33,806 nt of DNA from Pelargonium cotyledonis (Eukaryota > Streptophyta > Magnoliopsida > Geraniales > Geraniaceae). The position numbers and the translations under genes are program-made. Positions 31,863 through 33,806 of this stretch are shown piece by piece. How positions within the stretch are numbered: the stretch's first letter is position 1; every line of letters starts with the position of its first letter. Where the stretch lies: assembly GCA_036897625.1 (NCBI GenBank), contig JAYMTA010000236.1, positions 1 to 33,806 on the forward strand, given 5' to 3'. The notes beneath the pieces are model-generated. The model had not been told where the DNA came from, ran no database searches, and saw only the letters and a list, made by a program, of their open reading frames with translations.

Positions 31863-33365
31863 TGATATAAAGACAACTATAATATTTTGGGTTATTAATA
31901 ATTTATTTACTCTTACATGATTATATCCCAATCTTTTTTTTCTTACTTACAATTCCTTAATTAATAGTTTCCAAACAAGCTCTTAATATTTTCTAGCTTA
32001 AAACTATTAGATTAACTTTATAAATAAATATTTTCTTCCTTTCAAAACTATATTACTAAAAAAAAAACTTGGAAAATTGAAAAATAATTTATGAACAATC
32101 AATCAACTGTGGATTTTGGAATTTGCAAAGGAGAGAGCCATGTTTGTCCACCAAGTTGGTCCCAAGGCTACATAATTTTATGGACCATATTATATATTTT
32201 GTGTGTGATGAATATGGACCTACATCTTATAAGAAAATTTTGATGGTAGAGAAAATGTATCAGAGAGTCATTACTAGACACAAACACTATCATCACCACC
32301 ACCACCTCCTCTTTTGTTTTTTCACTTTGGCTCATTCCCTCACCCAAAACAAAAGCCTAACCAAAATGTTAAGAGTAGATTGTTCGGGTTTTGGGTTGAG
32401 AATTCATAGCCGACATTGATCTAACATTATTTTTACGTATATTCAAATTAGATAAGAGATATGATTTCGAAACTCATGTGAACAATTAGACTTAAGTCGG
32501 GAGGAGGTGAAACATATGAGTTAGTAAGTTCAAACAGAAACATCTCTGAGCAAACTAAATTTTATAAGCTTAATTATTATGATTGAAAATTCAGGTTTTG
32601 AACACTAATGTTTTAACTTTTAAATTGAGCTGGAATTTGGCCGGTTCAAGTGAAACGGACAGACTAGTACCTAAATAACTTCGTTAAGGGTCCAAAACTA
32701 CAATTTATGGATATGAGATTGTTCCGCTCATTTTTATTGTTTGAGAAATTTTGGACTGGTTTATTTTCTACTTTATTAATTTAAGATGTGTTTTAAAATA
32801 TGAAATATTTATTTTTGTTGCACAAATTTTTTTTTTTTTTGAAGAATTAGAGTTTCATAATAGAAGTGTTATTTCGTCCCCATTTTTAGTTAATGAGCAT
32901 TGCATCGTACATGTTTCAGGCTTGTAGTATAAAATTGAGTACGGCTTGCTCGACCGTCTTGATTTTTTTCCAACAAACAGTTTGCTCCAAAAATTATTTG
33001 GGTCGTTCATGTGAATTAAACATGTAGTAAAATTATGAGTTGAATTTCGAATGTTTGTGGGTTTATATTCAATTTGCTAACGCTACATGTGATGATTGTT
33101 ACCGTTAATTGTAAACAATTCTAGCAACACATTCAACTTAAACTTTAAACAAATGCCTTAAAAATTATACTTTTTAAAATATATAATTAATTCATTATAC
33201 TCATTCACATTTTCTCATGTATAAGTCTATTATGATTTATGAATTTGCATGTAAATTGGAGGATAAAAATGACCAACATTAAGGTGGAGAAATGAAAATA
33301 AAAGTAACAATGGTTATTGTTTTTTACTTATAATATGAGTGCATCCAAAAGGACCAAAACTCAAT
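31863..33365. other. Intergenic, no supported gene
   Basis: AT-rich. A 98-codon frame at 32123-32419 has a His run from CAT/CAC repeats (about 32290-32306) and no domain. A TATATATTTTG stretch at 32191-32201 followed by a CAC/TCC-rich stretch could pass for a promoter and leader, but no coding exon follows in the window. Confidence 0.4.
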
Positions 33366-33368
33366 CAC

Positions 33369-33484
33369 TTGGTGGATTTTTTTTATATTATCTTTTTTAT
33401 AAAAAGAGATGCCAAAATTACGCTGGGTTGGTGAGCTTTTTTATTTTACTTTTTTATAAAAAAGAGAAAACAAAATTCCACCAA
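33369..33484. repeat. Imperfect hairpin-forming inverted repeat
   Basis: TTGGTGGATTTTTTTTATAT followed by CTTTTTTATAAAAAG (33369-33406) is mirrored by CTTTTTTATAAAAAAG and CAAAATTCCACCAA (33449-33484), with a loop of about 42 bases. The outer arms (TTGGTGGA/TCCACCAA) are exact, and the inner CTTTTTTATAAAAAG is itself nearly palindromic. This fits a small foldback transposon remnant. Confidence 0.55.
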
Positions 33485-33806
33485 CCCCGTGTAATGAAAT
33501 TTGAATCCACGACTTTCTACATGAAAATACATGTTTTGATCATGACGTCATCTTCTAGGGACAACTTTAACACACATTTTGAAGATTCTTGGTACATAAA
33601 CCAGTAACAATGAAAAATATATTTAAATTATAATAGGACCAAAAAATGATGATAAAAATAATAATAACTACACATTCTATCAACTATAAGTGTTGTGATC
33701 ACTGATATACAAGAATCTTTTTTGTTTCCATGTATAAAAATTGACACAGATGGATGTTACATGAAAGTGCAAACAGATTTTAAAAAGATAACAAAGTTTG
33801 GGTATA

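Noticed and set aside
32123-32419. Plus-strand 98-codon frame with a His run
   Set aside because: The His run comes from CAT/CAC repeats; no signal, domain or conserved motif.
1-33806. CRISPR arrays, bacterial operons, retroviral or LTR elements
   Set aside because: No regularly spaced repeats and no prokaryotic-type gene arrangement; no gag/pol-like frames or paired long terminal repeats were recognised by eye.

Overview
This is nuclear DNA from a flowering plant, most likely a eudicot. It is AT-rich, its genes are split by short GT-AG introns with T-rich acceptors, and it carries plant-type transposon remnants (Stowaway, CACTA and SINE) and plant promoter motifs (site II, telo-box). A Stowaway terminus reading CTCCCTCCGTCCC is found in several plant lineages, so I do not name a species. 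No bacterial, organellar or viral gene was recognised.

Left part (1-13 kb). Positions 40-270 hold a cluster of cell-cycle-type promoter motifs that probably belongs to a gene left of the window. A complete 16-exon plus-strand gene (1043-7111) encodes a 1496-residue LIN/CERBERUS-type U-box/WD40 ubiquitin ligase, a family known from the common symbiosis pathway. A gap with a site II/telo-box promoter, possibly bidirectional, leads into a complete 13-exon plus-strand BRE/BABAM2 (BRCC45) gene (8504-13015, 379 residues), a scaffold of K63 deubiquitinase complexes. Both genes act in ubiquitin signalling, but nothing in the sequence ties them together functionally.

Middle part (13-22 kb). A Stowaway-like MITE and a possible LINE scrap lie upstream of a complete 3-exon beta-tubulin gene (14812-18260, 445 residues). 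Its 2-kb first intron contains a diverged internal duplication. Downstream are a short tandem repeat, a broken invertase/pectin-methylesterase-inhibitor gene (minus strand), and an intronless gene for a 138-residue, three-helix membrane protein (21378-21794).

Right part (22-34 kb). A 5-exon minus-strand gene (22241-24741) encodes a 342-residue coiled-coil protein of unknown function. From about 25 kb onward I find no gene. The sequence is an AT-rich transposon graveyard holding several inverted-repeat elements (one nested and containing tRNA-like boxes), a CACTA-type MITE, a SINE-like element, a tandem duplication and foldbacks.

Exon boundaries were worked out by hand from reading frame, GT/AG sites and remembered family sequence. 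All the spliced frames given here close without stops. I see no clear evidence of a new multi-gene system. The best leads are a minus-strand micro-ORF beside the BRE promoter, the frame-breaking splice decoys in LIN, and the duplicated tubulin intron.
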